A stretch of DNA of 42,026 bases from an uncultured Ruminococcus sp. (GCA_902780695.1 CACZGM010000043.1:1-42026), one strand, 5' to 3'; shown: positions 24,868 through 33,622, numbered from the stretch's first letter. Numbers and translations: made by a program. Notes: a model not told the origin generated them from the sequence alone.

Positions 24868-26163
24868 ATGGCAGTTGTTATAACATCGGTAACACCCCGT
24901 TCTCCCGCGGCAAAGGCAGGAGTGAAGGCGGGTGAAACTCTCCGCGCCATAAACGGTCATGAGATAAACGATGCGCTCGATTACGGCTTCTACTGCTATG
25001 AACGCACACTTCAGCTCGATCTCGGCACCCGAACTGTCAAGGTGCGCAAACGCGATGATTACGACGATATCGGTCTGAATTTCGAGACCTATCTTATGGA
25101 CAAGAAGCATTCCTGCCGCAACAAGTGCATTTTCTGCTTTATCGACCAGCTTCCGCCCGGAATGCGTGAAACGCTGTATTTCAAGGACGATGACAGCCGC
25201 CTGAGTTTTCTGCAGGGCAGCTATATCACCTTAACCAATATGAATGACGCGGATATCGAGCGCATCATAAAGATGAAACTCAATGTCAATGTTTCGGTGC
25301 ATACCACGGATCCGGAGCTGCGGAAGAAGATGCTCTGCAACCGGTTTGCCGGAGATGTTCTGCGGTATATAAAGCAAATGGCGGACGGCGGCATCACCAT
25401 GAACTGTCAGATCGTCCTCTGCCGCGGCTGGAACGACGGTGAGCATCTGCGCCGCACATTGTCCGATCTGACCTCGCTTGTCCCCGCCGTACAGAGTATA
25501 GCGGTAGTGCCGTTCGGCGCGACCAAATACCGTGAAGGACTTCCGGAGATAGCGCTGCACGACGAGAACTCGGCGGCGGAAGCAATAGATATCATCGAGA
25601 GCTTCGGTGATGCGCTGCTCGAAAAGTATGGTGAGCGCATTGTCTATCCCGCGGACGAGCTGTTTCTTACGGCGCACCGTCCCGTACCTCCCGGAGAGTA
25701 CTACGGCAGCTACGACCAGTATGAGAACGGCGTGGGTATGTGGGCTTATTTGCGTGACGGATTTGAGGAGGCACTTGCGGATATTGACGGCGACGGCAGG
25801 GAAGATGTTGTAACCTGTGCTACGGGTGTGCTTGCGGCTCCGCTGATACGGGAACTCGCCGGTAAGCTGACGGAGAAATTCCCGAATGTACGGGTGACGG
25901 TGTATGCCGTAAAGAACGGGTTTTTCGGTGAAACGGTGACGGTCGCGGGACTTACTACGGCCTCCGATCTTATAAAGGTACTGACACCGCAGAAGGGAAG
26001 TCTCGGAAGCCGCGTTCTTATCCCGAAAGCCATGCTAAAAGCGGACGAGGCGGTATTTCTTGACGATCTGACGCTTGACGAGGTGTCGGACAGGCTTGGC
26101 GTTCCGGTGATCCCTGTAGGGGAGGAACCGGAGGATCTTATCGGTGCGATGATCGGAGAATAA
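24868..26163 (+). CDS. PDZ/radical SAM-like DUF512 protein
   Basis: A 431-residue cytoplasmic protein. Residues about 3-60 form a PDZ-like domain (ITSVTPRSPAAKAGVKAGE). A CxxxCxxC cluster typical of radical SAM [4Fe-4S] sites follows at Cys83, Cys87 and Cys90 (SCRNKCIFCFIDQLP), then SFLQGSYITLTNM and VHTTDPELRKKML. The C-terminal DUF512 domain spans about 230-430 and includes TGVLAAPLIREL and VAGLTTASDLIKVL. The family is widespread in Clostridia with no proven reaction. ATG 24868 was chosen over GTG 24859 because of its spacing from aaaggag. It may depend on read-through past the rpmF terminator, as I see no separate promoter. Confidence 0.9.
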   Translation: MAVVITSVTPRSPAAKAGVKAGETLRAINGHEINDALDYGFYCYERTLQLDLGTRTVKVRKRDDYDDIGLNFETYLMDKKHSCRNKCIFCFIDQLPPGMRETLYFKDDDSRLSFLQGSYITLTNMNDADIERIIKMKLNVNVSVHTTDPELRKKMLCNRFAGDVLRYIKQMADGGITMNCQIVLCRGWNDGEHLRRTLSDLTSLVPAVQSIAVVPFGATKYREGLPEIALHDENSAAEAIDIIESFGDALLEKYGERIVYPADELFLTAHRPVPPGEYYGSYDQYENGVGMWAYLRDGFEEALADIDGDGREDVVTCATGVLAAPLIRELAGKLTEKFPNVRVTVYAVKNGFFGETVTVAGLTTASDLIKVLTPQKGSLGSRVLIPKAMLKADEAVFLDDLTLDEVSDRLGVPVIPVGEEPEDLIGAMIGE

Positions 26164-26449
26164 TGCCCGGATTTTGTCGCAAAAAGGCATATTTTAACAT
26201 TTTGTAGAACTGCACAAAGTGACTATACTGAAAGTATAATCGAGGGTCCGATAACAGACTTTTCCACACAGTAACCGTTCTGTAACAGCTTAATAAAGTT
26301 AACAAAACCGCCATATTGCACAAATTTCAACAGTTTGATTTATTTGACTTTACAAATAATAGGCGGTATAATTCAGTAAAACAGCCAATAATGATTAATG
26401 AAGGAGCAGGACTTGTATCAGACTTGATGCCTGAAAGGAAGGAAGCTGT
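26164..26449. other. Intergenic region upstream of the G5/3D gene
   Basis: There is no gene here. At 26163-26195 a weak stem (ATGCC/GGCAT enclosing TTTTG/CAAAA) followed by ATTTT may end the preceding transcript. At 26224-26238 TATACT-GAA-AGTATA forms a dyad next to a second possible -10 box (TATAAT, 26235-26240) whose -35 (TGCACA) is poor. The main promoter is at 26344-26372. A leader of about 70 bases follows. I saw no recognisable riboswitch core. Confidence 0.5.
26344..26372 (+). promoter_or_regulatory. Sigma-A-type promoter of the G5/3D gene
   Basis: TTGACT (26344-26349), a 17-base spacer and a perfect TATAAT (26367-26372), about 70 bases before the start codon. Confidence 0.78.
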
Positions 26450-27550
26450 ATGCTGAAAACGCTGTATTCGAGACATGGAGGTGCCGTGACCGGCAGAGCT
26501 GCTGTTATATTATCGGTAGTTATGGTAGTTACCGGCATATTCTCGCTCAGCGCCGCAAAGTATGTGGGTTTGCTGAATCTTGCCTCGGTGACGGATAACG
26601 GCTACACGGTCAGAAGACTTACGGGCGCACAGACTGCTGAAGCGTTCGTCAATGAAGTCAAAAAAGGCATAGCACCCTATGACCATGTAAAATATAAAGG
26701 AACAGACGAGCGCGGCGGTTATGTCGCGGAGATCGAACACGCTTTCTATGTAAATATAGAGGTCGATGATAAAACGATCCCGGCTCTCGCGGCAGGTATC
26801 ACCGTTGCGGAGCTTCTTGAACGTGAGTGCGTTGAGCTCGGAATGTATGACGAACTGAATTATCCCGCCGATACAGTAGTATTTGAGGGAATGGATATCA
26901 TAGTGTCCCGCGTTGAGTACCGAAGCGAGACAAGAACACAGATCGTACCGTATGAGACGGTATATGAAGATACGCCTACACTGAAGATCGGTGACACAAA
27001 AGTAATGCAGGCGGGAGTTGACGGAACATCCGATGTTATCATTACAGACAAGTACGTTGACGGCAGATGGGATTCCAGCAATGTTGAGTATGTCAGCGTT
27101 ACCGAACCCGTAAATGAGATCATAGCACGCGGTACGGCACTTGCAGACCCTGTAAGCAAGCGTCAGGGCAACTTTACGCTTGAAAACGGCATACCGACCG
27201 AGTACGAATATGTGCTTTACGGAAAAGCTACCGCATATACCGCACGCGACAATCACGGCACCTACAGCGGCAGACCGCTTATTATCGGTTCCGTTGCGGT
27301 TGATCCCGAAGTCATACCTTTCGGTTCCGAGCTTTATATTGTATCGCGTGACGGCACCCACGTTTATGGCTATGCTATAGCGTCCGATACCGGCGATCTT
27401 ACACAGGCAGGTGTGCTTGTAGACTGCTTCATGGGACGCACGGACGAGTATTACGGTGATGCCTGCCGCTGGGGAGCGCAGTTCTGCGATGTTTATGTCC
27501 TCAAAGAAGGCAATAACAGTGTTATATGGAGAGACGGATTTGTCTCCTGA
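26450..27550 (+). CDS. Membrane-anchored G5 / 3D-domain cell-wall protein
   Basis: A 366-residue exported protein with an N-terminal membrane segment (about 17-38). The region 60-150 includes AALAAGITVAELLEREC, resembling DUF348-type repeats. Residues about 155-235 match a G5 domain (TRTQIVPYETVYEDT). A C-terminal 3D domain starts near ATAYTARD and contains PFGSELYIVSRDG, ASDTGDLTQAG and VDCFMG with its three conserved Asp residues. This domain order is that of YabE/Rpf-like and YocH-like factors thought to cleave peptidoglycan. Substrate and activity are inferred from family. A ggaagg ribosome site precedes the ATG, and a strong terminator follows. Confidence 0.9.
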   Translation: MLKTLYSRHGGAVTGRAAVILSVVMVVTGIFSLSAAKYVGLLNLASVTDNGYTVRRLTGAQTAEAFVNEVKKGIAPYDHVKYKGTDERGGYVAEIEHAFYVNIEVDDKTIPALAAGITVAELLERECVELGMYDELNYPADTVVFEGMDIIVSRVEYRSETRTQIVPYETVYEDTPTLKIGDTKVMQAGVDGTSDVIITDKYVDGRWDSSNVEYVSVTEPVNEIIARGTALADPVSKRQGNFTLENGIPTEYEYVLYGKATAYTARDNHGTYSGRPLIIGSVAVDPEVIPFGSELYIVSRDGTHVYGYAIASDTGDLTQAGVLVDCFMGRTDEYYGDACRWGAQFCDVYVLKEGNNSVIWRDGFVS

Positions 27551-27560
27551 TACGTTAAAC

Positions 27561-27592
27561 AAGACCGCCGGATATTTCGGCGGTCTTTTAAT
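27561..27592 (+). terminator. Intrinsic terminator after the G5/3D gene
   Basis: AAGACCGCCG (27561-27570) pairs perfectly with CGGCGGTCTT (27578-27587) over a 7-base loop, followed by a short T run. Its end touches the -35 box of the next promoter. Confidence 0.88.
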
Positions 27593-27628
27593 TGACTTTT
27601 GCAGTCGGATGTGGTATAATGCATTATA
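27592..27628 (+). promoter_or_regulatory. Promoter and candidate operator of the ABC importer operon
   Basis: TTGACT (27592-27597), a 17-base spacer and TATAAT (27615-27620). The -10 box is the left half of a perfect 14-bp palindrome, TATAATGCATTATA (27615-27628). A repressor bound there would block polymerase. The sequence is AT-rich like Fur-family sites but does not match the Fur consensus closely. Confidence 0.65.
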
Positions 27629-27688
27629 TCCGGAAATCGAGTGTTCCGGACCTCTGCATAGTAACACAGAAAGAAAGGAATAATTACA

Positions 27689-28729
27689 ATGAAAAACAAA
27701 CTATTTGCGGTAGCTGCGGCAGCAGGGATTATCCTTACGGCTGCGGGCTGCGGTAAGCAGGAAGCTGTCACCGGTGATACTTCTGTATCGGGCAAGATAG
27801 AAATATACACCTCGATGTATGAAGATATAATCGACAACATGGAAACGACCCTTGAACAGAAGTTCCCCAACCTCGATATTGAATTCTTCCAGGGCGGTTC
27901 CGGCACGATACAGTCTAAAATAGCCGCAGAGATGGATTCCGGAAAGCTCGGCTGCGATATACTCATGGTAGCTGAACCCTCCTATTCGCTGGAGCTCAAG
28001 GATGCCGGAATACTCCACCCGTACAAGTATGCGGACGCGGATAAGCTCATGTTCGATTACGACAAGGATGGCTACTGGTACCCCGTGAGAGTGTGCAACA
28101 TGGTACTTGCGTACAACCCCGACAAGTGCAAGAGGGAAGAAGTCCCCACTTCTTTCAAGGATTTCGCCGAAAACAGCGCAATGAAGAACGAGCTTTCGAT
28201 GAGCAACCCGCTCACATCGGGAACCGCATACTCTTCGGTTGTGGGACTGCTCGACAAGTACGGTGAGGGTTACTTCAAGTCGCTCAATGCACAGAACGTT
28301 GCGATAGAGTCCGGTTCTGTAGCGCTCACAAAGCTCGAAACGGGCGAGTGCAAGGAGATAATGGTACTCGAAGAGTCTGTACTTAAAAAGAGACAGGAGG
28401 AAAACTCATCTCTTGAAGTCATATATCCCGATGACGGAAGTATTCCGATCCCGTCGCCCATTATGATAATCGACGAAGCACACTGTGCAAACAACAATAT
28501 AGCCGCTGCCGAAGCTGTTGAGGAATTCTTCCTCTCTCCCGAGGGTCAGAAGCTCATCATAGACGGCTGGATGTACGGTGTAAGAAATGATATGGAGGAA
28601 CACCCCTACGACTCTGTTACTCTGCCGAAGCTGCTTGAAAACACTATCCCCGTTGACTGGGAAAAGTGCTATAAGCAGAGAGAAGAGATCCGCACGATGT
28701 TCCAGAACAACGTGACTATTCCCGGCTGA
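27689..28729 (+). CDS. ABC importer substrate-binding lipoprotein (ferric iron/AfuA-like family)
   Basis: A 346-residue lipoprotein with lipobox TAAGC (Cys21). The mature part has the two-lobed binding fold of the Fbp/Afu/phosphonate group: KIEIYTSMYEDIID, FFQGGSGTIQSKIAAEMDSGK, GCDILMVAEPSY, NMVLAYNPDKC, NPLTSGTAYSSVVGLLDKYG and EFFLSPEGQKLIIDG. The family takes Fe3+, but also phosphorylated sugars, phosphonates or thiamine. The adjacent Tyr pair of classical FbpA is not obvious, so the substrate is open. An aaagga ribosome site lies before the ATG. First gene of a three-gene operon. Confidence 0.88.
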   Translation: MKNKLFAVAAAAGIILTAAGCGKQEAVTGDTSVSGKIEIYTSMYEDIIDNMETTLEQKFPNLDIEFFQGGSGTIQSKIAAEMDSGKLGCDILMVAEPSYSLELKDAGILHPYKYADADKLMFDYDKDGYWYPVRVCNMVLAYNPDKCKREEVPTSFKDFAENSAMKNELSMSNPLTSGTAYSSVVGLLDKYGEGYFKSLNAQNVAIESGSVALTKLETGECKEIMVLEESVLKKRQEENSSLEVIYPDDGSIPIPSPIMIIDEAHCANNNIAAAEAVEEFFLSPEGQKLIIDGWMYGVRNDMEEHPYDSVTLPKLLENTIPVDWEKCYKQREEIRTMFQNNVTIPG

Positions 28730-28765
28730 TGTCTTCGTCCCGCGGCAGGGCATTAATATGATATC

Positions 28766-28791
28766 AAAGGGGCGTATTTCTGCGCCCCTTT
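28766..28791 (+). other. Intercistronic hairpin between binding protein and permease genes
   Basis: AAAGGGGCG (28766-28774) pairs perfectly with CGCCCCTTT (28783-28791). The T tract after it is short. Placed between an abundant lipoprotein gene and its permease gene, it would fit partial termination or mRNA 3'-end protection that keeps the lipoprotein in excess. Confidence 0.65.
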
Positions 28792-28812
28792 CTGCAATGA
28801 ACGAGGTGTTAA

Positions 28813-30498
28813 GTGGAAAAGAAGAGAAAGTTTTATTTTGACATAAAATGGCTGTTCATAATCGCGATAGTGGGGTTTCTGCTGGTATTTCAGGTTTTCC
28901 CGCTGCTGTATCTCGTTATCCGTGCGTTCTTCGTTGACGGACAGTTCACGACAGATGCGTTCACAAGGATATATTCGTCGGATATCAACCTGTCATGCGT
29001 GCTGAATACTCTCGTTGCCGCGTCCCTGTCAATGGTTTTTGGTGTGCTGATAGCTCTTCCGCTCGCGTTTCTTGTGGGGCGCACCAACCTTTACGGCAGA
29101 TCACTGTTCAGATCACTGTTCCTTATGACATACATGGTGCCGCCGTATGTGGGAGCTATGGCATGGCTGCGTCTGCTCAACCCGAAGGTAGGAACGCTGA
29201 ATATGCTTCTGATGAACGTATTCGGGCTGTCTGACGCGCCGTTCAATATTTACTCTATACCCGGTCTGGTATGGGTGCTTACCACGTTCTACTACCCTTA
29301 TGCGTTCATAACTCTGTCAAGGGCAATGGAGAATATGGATCCTTCGCTTGAGGAATCCGCGCGTATTTCGGGCTCTTCTCCGCTTAAGACGCTGTTCACC
29401 GTAACTCTGCCGCTTATGCTGCCGTCGATCGCCGCTTCCGCACTGCTCGTATTTGTGGCTGCCGCTTCCTGCTACGGCATACCGTCGATAATAGGCGCTC
29501 CGGCAAAGATATACACGATAACCACCCGTATAGTCGATTATGTGTATATCGGCTCGGCGGACGGGCTAACAGATGCTACCGTGCTTGCTGTGTTCCTCAT
29601 GGTACTTGCGCTGGTGATACTGTTCATATCGAATTTCGTTATCGGCAGGAGAGACTACATAATGATCTCCGGCAAGTCTGTACGTCCCAATATCGTCGAT
29701 CTGGGAAAGTGGAGACTTCCGCTGACCATACTTGTCGGTCTGTTTGCGGTCGTTGTCATAGTTATACCGTTCATATCGGTATTTGCGACCTCGTTCACCG
29801 TTAATATGGGTAAATCGGTATTCGAGGACGGCAACTTCACCTTAAAATACTGGGAGACTATCTTCTCCCGCAGCTCGATACGTTCATCGACAGGCAACAG
29901 CATTATCACATCTGTATGCGCGGCATCGTTCGGTATGATAATATGCATCATAATGGCATATCTTCTCAAGCGAACAAACGTACCGGGCAGAAAGATACCG
30001 GATTTTCTTATAACAGTCGGGTCCGGAACACCGAGCGTGGCAATCGCTCTTGCGCTGATAATGACCATGTCCGGAAGGTTTGGTATAAATATCTACAACA
30101 CGATATGGATAATGATAATCGCGTATATGATAAAATATATGCTTATGGGTATGAGGACTGTGGTCTCGGCGCTCTCACAGGTGAGTCCCTCGCTTGAAGA
30201 GGCGGCACAGGTGTCCGGAGCGGGGTGGCTGCGCAGGCTGAAGGATGTGATGTTCCCGCTGATAACTCCGTCTGTTGTGGCGGGCTGGTTCCTGATATTC
30301 ATGCCGTGCTTCTATGAGCTTACCATGTCGAATATGCTTTATTCCGACAAGACCAAATCACTCGGTATAGAGCTTTATCAGTACCAGACGTATCACAGTC
30401 AGCAGACTGCCGCAGCTCTCGCGGGGGGCATACTGATACTCGTTGTGGTGCTGAATGTCATCATGAACAAGGTAACAAAAGGAAAGTTTTCGATCTGA
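28813..30498 (+). CDS. ABC importer permease, fused double unit (AfuB/FbpB type)
   Basis: A 561-residue membrane protein with about twelve helices in two homologous halves. Each half ends with an EAA loop that docks the ATPase: EESARISGSSPLKTLFTVTLP near residue 190 and EEAAQVSGAGWLRRLKDVMFP near residue 465. This fused permease architecture is typical of the ferric-iron branch of type-I importers. The start is GTG 28813, with a gaggtg ribosome site 4-9 bases upstream. It partners the preceding lipoprotein and the following ATPase. Confidence 0.92.
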   Translation: MEKKRKFYFDIKWLFIIAIVGFLLVFQVFPLLYLVIRAFFVDGQFTTDAFTRIYSSDINLSCVLNTLVAASLSMVFGVLIALPLAFLVGRTNLYGRSLFRSLFLMTYMVPPYVGAMAWLRLLNPKVGTLNMLLMNVFGLSDAPFNIYSIPGLVWVLTTFYYPYAFITLSRAMENMDPSLEESARISGSSPLKTLFTVTLPLMLPSIAASALLVFVAAASCYGIPSIIGAPAKIYTITTRIVDYVYIGSADGLTDATVLAVFLMVLALVILFISNFVIGRRDYIMISGKSVRPNIVDLGKWRLPLTILVGLFAVVVIVIPFISVFATSFTVNMGKSVFEDGNFTLKYWETIFSRSSIRSSTGNSIITSVCAASFGMIICIIMAYLLKRTNVPGRKIPDFLITVGSGTPSVAIALALIMTMSGRFGINIYNTIWIMIIAYMIKYMLMGMRTVVSALSQVSPSLEEAAQVSGAGWLRRLKDVMFPLITPSVVAGWFLIFMPCFYELTMSNMLYSDKTKSLGIELYQYQTYHSQQTAAALAGGILILVVVLNVIMNKVTKGKFSI

Positions 30499-30501
30499 TT
30501 C

Positions 30502-30530
30502 ACAATTCACAATCGTGCATTGTGAATTGT
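30502..30530. repeat. 12-bp inverted repeat between permease and ATPase genes
   Basis: ACAATTCACAAT (30502-30513) and ATTGTGAATTGT (30519-30530) form a perfect stem with loop CGTGC. A partial copy, GAATTGTGAATG, occurs at 31686-31697, after the operon terminator. Motifs of this kind recur as small dispersed repeats in Ruminococcus-like genomes (from memory). No T tract follows. Confidence 0.7.
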
Positions 30531-30549
30531 CAGAAGCGGGGGATTATAA

Positions 30550-31617
30550 ATGTCTGTAATAACACTCGATCATGTTACAAAGAAATACGGAGATACAGTA
30601 GTGCTGAGCGACTTTACCGATGAATTCGGAGACGGTGAGTTCATAACTCTGCTCGGCCCCTCCGGCTGCGGGAAAACGACCATGCTGCGAATGATAGCGG
30701 GATTTGAAAAGCCGACGACCGGTGAGATACGCATAGACGGTGTAACGGTAAGCTCCGCGGACACATTCGTTCCCCCGGAAAAGCGGGGACTCGGAATGGT
30801 GTTCCAGTCTTATGCCGTGTGGCCGCACATGAACGTCTTCAATAATGTGGCGTATCCGCTGAAGATTCGGAAGGTGCCGAAAGAGGAGATCCGGGAAAAG
30901 GTCGAAAAGGTGCTGGAGACTGTGCATCTGAGCCAGTACGCAAAGAGAATGCCCTCCGCGCTTTCGGGCGGACAGCAGCAGCGTGTGGCGCTTGCCCGTG
31001 CGCTTGTTGCCGAACCTAAGGTCCTGCTGCTTGACGAGCCGCTCTCCAATCTCGACGCAAAGCTGCGTGAATGTATGCGGTTCGAGATAAAGGAGATACA
31101 GGAGCGTCTGCATATAAGCATCATTTATGTCACTCACGACCAGAGTGAGGCTATGACGATGTCGGACAGGGTCTTCGTCATTAATTCCGGTGTATTGCAG
31201 CAATCGGGGACCCCCACGGAAATATACCGCTCACCAAAAAACCAGTTCGTAGCCGATTTCGTAGGCAAGGTAAATTTCCTGAAAGGAATTTCCGAAGGTG
31301 GTAAGATAAAGATCAGCGGTATAGACGAAACGCTTGATTACAGCGGTGATCTTACCGGAGAGGTAGATATCGCGGTGCGTCCGGAGAATATACGCATAGT
31401 ACGGGAAAATGCGCATCTGCACGGAAAACTCGTGTCGGAGTTCTTCACGGGAGACAGCGACGACTGCCGCATCTCCGTCGGAGAAAGTGTTCTGCGTGTT
31501 ATTGCAGACGCGTCGGTGTACGGAAAGTACTCGCCCGATGATACTATCGGACTTGTAATAAATGATATGCTCGTATTTCCGCCTGCAAGCGACGATCTCA
31601 GAAAGATAATGACATAA
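30550..31617 (+). CDS. ABC importer ATPase (FbpC/PotA type)
   Basis: A 355-residue ATPase energising the preceding permease. Walker A is GPSGCGKTT (residues 36-44), the Q-loop is VFQSYAVWPHM, the signature LSGGQQQR, Walker B VLLLDEPLSNLD, and the H-loop VTHDQSEA. Residues from about 240 form a TOBE-type regulatory domain (IAVRPENIRIV), as in ferric-iron, sulfate and polyamine importers. It lies 51 bases after the permease, beyond the inverted repeat, and is followed by a strong terminator. Confidence 0.93.
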   Translation: MSVITLDHVTKKYGDTVVLSDFTDEFGDGEFITLLGPSGCGKTTMLRMIAGFEKPTTGEIRIDGVTVSSADTFVPPEKRGLGMVFQSYAVWPHMNVFNNVAYPLKIRKVPKEEIREKVEKVLETVHLSQYAKRMPSALSGGQQQRVALARALVAEPKVLLLDEPLSNLDAKLRECMRFEIKEIQERLHISIIYVTHDQSEAMTMSDRVFVINSGVLQQSGTPTEIYRSPKNQFVADFVGKVNFLKGISEGGKIKISGIDETLDYSGDLTGEVDIAVRPENIRIVRENAHLHGKLVSEFFTGDSDDCRISVGESVLRVIADASVYGKYSPDDTIGLVINDMLVFPPASDDLRKIMT

Positions 31618-31636
31618 TGCTGTGCTGCATACAGAC

Positions 31637-31681
31637 AATAATGCGCATCTCCGGCCGGGGCAGGGGATGCGCATTATTTTT
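31637..31681 (+). terminator. Intrinsic terminator of the ABC importer operon
   Basis: AATAATGCGCATC (31637-31649) pairs perfectly with GATGCGCATTATT (31666-31678), with a 16-base loop, and is followed by T residues. It lies 20 bases after the ATPase stop. Confidence 0.88.
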
Positions 31682-31705
31682 CTTTGAATTGTGAATGGAA
31701 AAGTA

Positions 31706-32884
31706 TCATACGGTATTTATTATCCACTCGCATATCGTATCGAGCGCGAGTTTCCCGTTCCCGACGTTGCAGTGGTTCTGTGCGTCTTCCTTGTCGGTGA
31801 ACAGCCGGAATGTAAGGCTTTTCACATTTGTGAGCATATTTATCTCACGCCCGATCAGCCGGTAGTCGATGAAATGATCACCGTTCGCGCCAAGTATCAG
31901 CATATCCTGCGTTATTCTATCCGCCACCGGAGCAAGGTCGTAGAGCTTCAGCTTTTTTGCGTAGCTGTACGCGTCCGGCGCTTCGTAGGCGTAACAGCCG
32001 TGCTTTATTCCCCAGTCGATGATCGGGGATCTTTTTGCTTTCCTGCCGAAAACGAGATTGAGCAGCGGACGGGCATGGAGCTTCATCAGTGTGCGGAATG
32101 CCCGCTGTGTTGACTGCGGCTGCATACTTACCAGAATGTCCTGAAAACACGGAAATACCGACCAGGCGACTACTTTTGTGATGCGCTTGTCGAATGCGGC
32201 GGCACGGGGTGCGAGATATCCGCCGAGTGAAATCCCCACGATAGTAATGCCGGAAAGGTCGAAAAAGTCCAGTACAGCTTTGACGGGCTTTTCCCATTCA
32301 TGCGTAAAGTGCATACCCTGCATACGCATCACGCCGCCCTGTCCGGGACCCTCGAACAGATATACCTCAAACCCTTTTTCCTGCAAGTACAGGAGTGAGA
32401 ACAGGAACTCCTCGAAGTAGCTGTCGTTGCCGCCGTGTATCAGTATCTTCCCCTTGCATTCACCGAAGGGTCTGACGTGCATAACAGGCAGCTTCACATT
32501 CTCATAAGGCACATCATACCGTTCTATACGCGGGTTGTCCCCCTCGAAATAATCCGCGTAATATTCATAAAACAGCTTTGTTGCAAGCTCATAGTATTTC
32601 CGTTTGTCGGGGTCGCCGTCATACATGAAAAACTCGCTCATGCGGTAGTACGCTATAGCGTTTCCCGTTCGCTCCTCTGACATCGCCGTGTCGCCGAGCT
32701 TTATCAGCTCACGCTTCCAGTCGGCGCTGTTTTTTATCTTCCCGGAAATCGGCTCAATATCTTCGAGCCGGCCGCCGTCCCAGTTTATAACGCGGTTGAG
32801 CTGATAGTCGAAGTTGCGCTCGCCGTTCAGTTTATAAACGCCCTTTTTCAGTACTATCGGCTGTGATATGTCATATTTTTTCAT
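31706..32884 (-). CDS. Alpha/beta hydrolase (FrsA/esterase-like)
   Basis: A 392-residue cytoplasmic protein with no signal peptide. The N-terminal 125 residues are a helical region. The hydrolase core starts near VMHVRPFGECKGKILIHGG. The catalytic triad is visible: Ser in VGISLGGYLAP, Asp in GANGDHFID, and His in DAQNHCNVGN close to the C-terminus. YLFEGPGQGG is also typical of this esterase group. The substrate is unknown. ATG 32884 is preferred over 32890 because it lies 7 bases from the aagggag ribosome site. It follows the iron-type - strand operon by 54 bases with no obvious terminator, so it may be its last gene. Confidence 0.85.
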   Translation of the reverse strand: MKKYDISQPIVLKKGVYKLNGERNFDYQLNRVINWDGGRLEDIEPISGKIKNSADWKRELIKLGDTAMSEERTGNAIAYYRMSEFFMYDGDPDKRKYYELATKLFYEYYADYFEGDNPRIERYDVPYENVKLPVMHVRPFGECKGKILIHGGNDSYFEEFLFSLLYLQEKGFEVYLFEGPGQGGVMRMQGMHFTHEWEKPVKAVLDFFDLSGITIVGISLGGYLAPRAAAFDKRITKVVAWSVFPCFQDILVSMQPQSTQRAFRTLMKLHARPLLNLVFGRKAKRSPIIDWGIKHGCYAYEAPDAYSYAKKLKLYDLAPVADRITQDMLILGANGDHFIDYRLIGREINMLTNVKSLTFRLFTDKEDAQNHCNVGNGKLALDTICEWIINTV

Positions 32885-32938
32885 TGCCATTCTCCCTTTT
32901 TTCTGCGGTCATTCAGTCACATTACAATAAGCGACTGC

Positions 32939-33622
32939 TTACGATACACTTATCACACCCGCATTCATTGAATAGCATATATCCGCATATTCTGCCGCGT
33001 CCTTTTCGTGCGACACCATAAATACCGATGTTCCGTTTCCGGCAGCTTCCTTAAGAATATTCAGCACAAGCTCTGTATTCTCGTCATCGAGGTCGCAGGT
33101 CGGCTCGTCTGCAAATATTACATCGGGCTTTCGTATCATTGCACGCGCTATCGCCATTCTGCGAAGCTCTCCGCCGGACAGTGCCGAGGGCAGTTCGTCT
33201 TCAAGCTCCGCTATGCCGAACCGTGACATAAGCTCACGGGCATAAATGTGCGCAGCTGTGCGTTCATCGGAAGTACCGTGTATCATAAAGGAGAGGCAGA
33301 TGTTTTCGATCACGGTGAGACTTCCGACAGCGGTCTGTCCCTGCGGTACAACTCCGATGTGCTTCATGCGGAAATCCGAAAGCCTGTCGTCATCGAGCGC
33401 GCAGATGTCGGTATCACCGTACATCACTTTTCCCGAAGCGGGTGCAAGCAGTCCCGCAAGCATATTCAGCAGCGTCGATTTTCCGCTTCCGGAACGTCCC
33501 ATAAGCAGCGTTAATTTTCCCTGTTCTATCATTATATCAGTGGGTTTTACAGCAATAAACCGGTTCGTGCCTCTGCCTTGACGGATAAATTCCTTGCTTA
33601 TATTATCTGCGGCGATCGTCAT
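32939..33622 (-). CDS. ABC transporter ATPase (LolD/MacB type)
   Basis: A 227-residue ATPase: Walker A GRSGSGKST near residue 42, signature LSGGELRR, Walker B VIFADEPTCDLDDEN, H-loop VSHEKDA. LolD/MacB-type ATPases pair with FtsX-fold permeases, and its start overlaps the stop of such a permease by one base. It is the second ABC ATPase in this operon. The two are clearly different sequences, so the locus encodes two separate ABC complexes. Confidence 0.92.
   Translation of the reverse strand: MTIAADNISKEFIRQGRGTNRFIAVKPTDIMIEQGKLTLLMGRSGSGKSTLLNMLAGLLAPASGKVMYGDTDICALDDDRLSDFRMKHIGVVPQGQTAVGSLTVIENICLSFMIHGTSDERTAAHIYARELMSRFGIAELEDELPSALSGGELRRMAIARAMIRKPDVIFADEPTCDLDDENTELVLNILKEAAGNGTSVFMVSHEKDAAEYADICYSMNAGVISVS

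Noticed and set aside
26373-26449. Cyclic-dinucleotide riboswitch upstream of the G5/3D gene
   Set aside because: Such genes are often under cyclic-di-AMP riboswitches, but the leader is too short and no conserved core was found.
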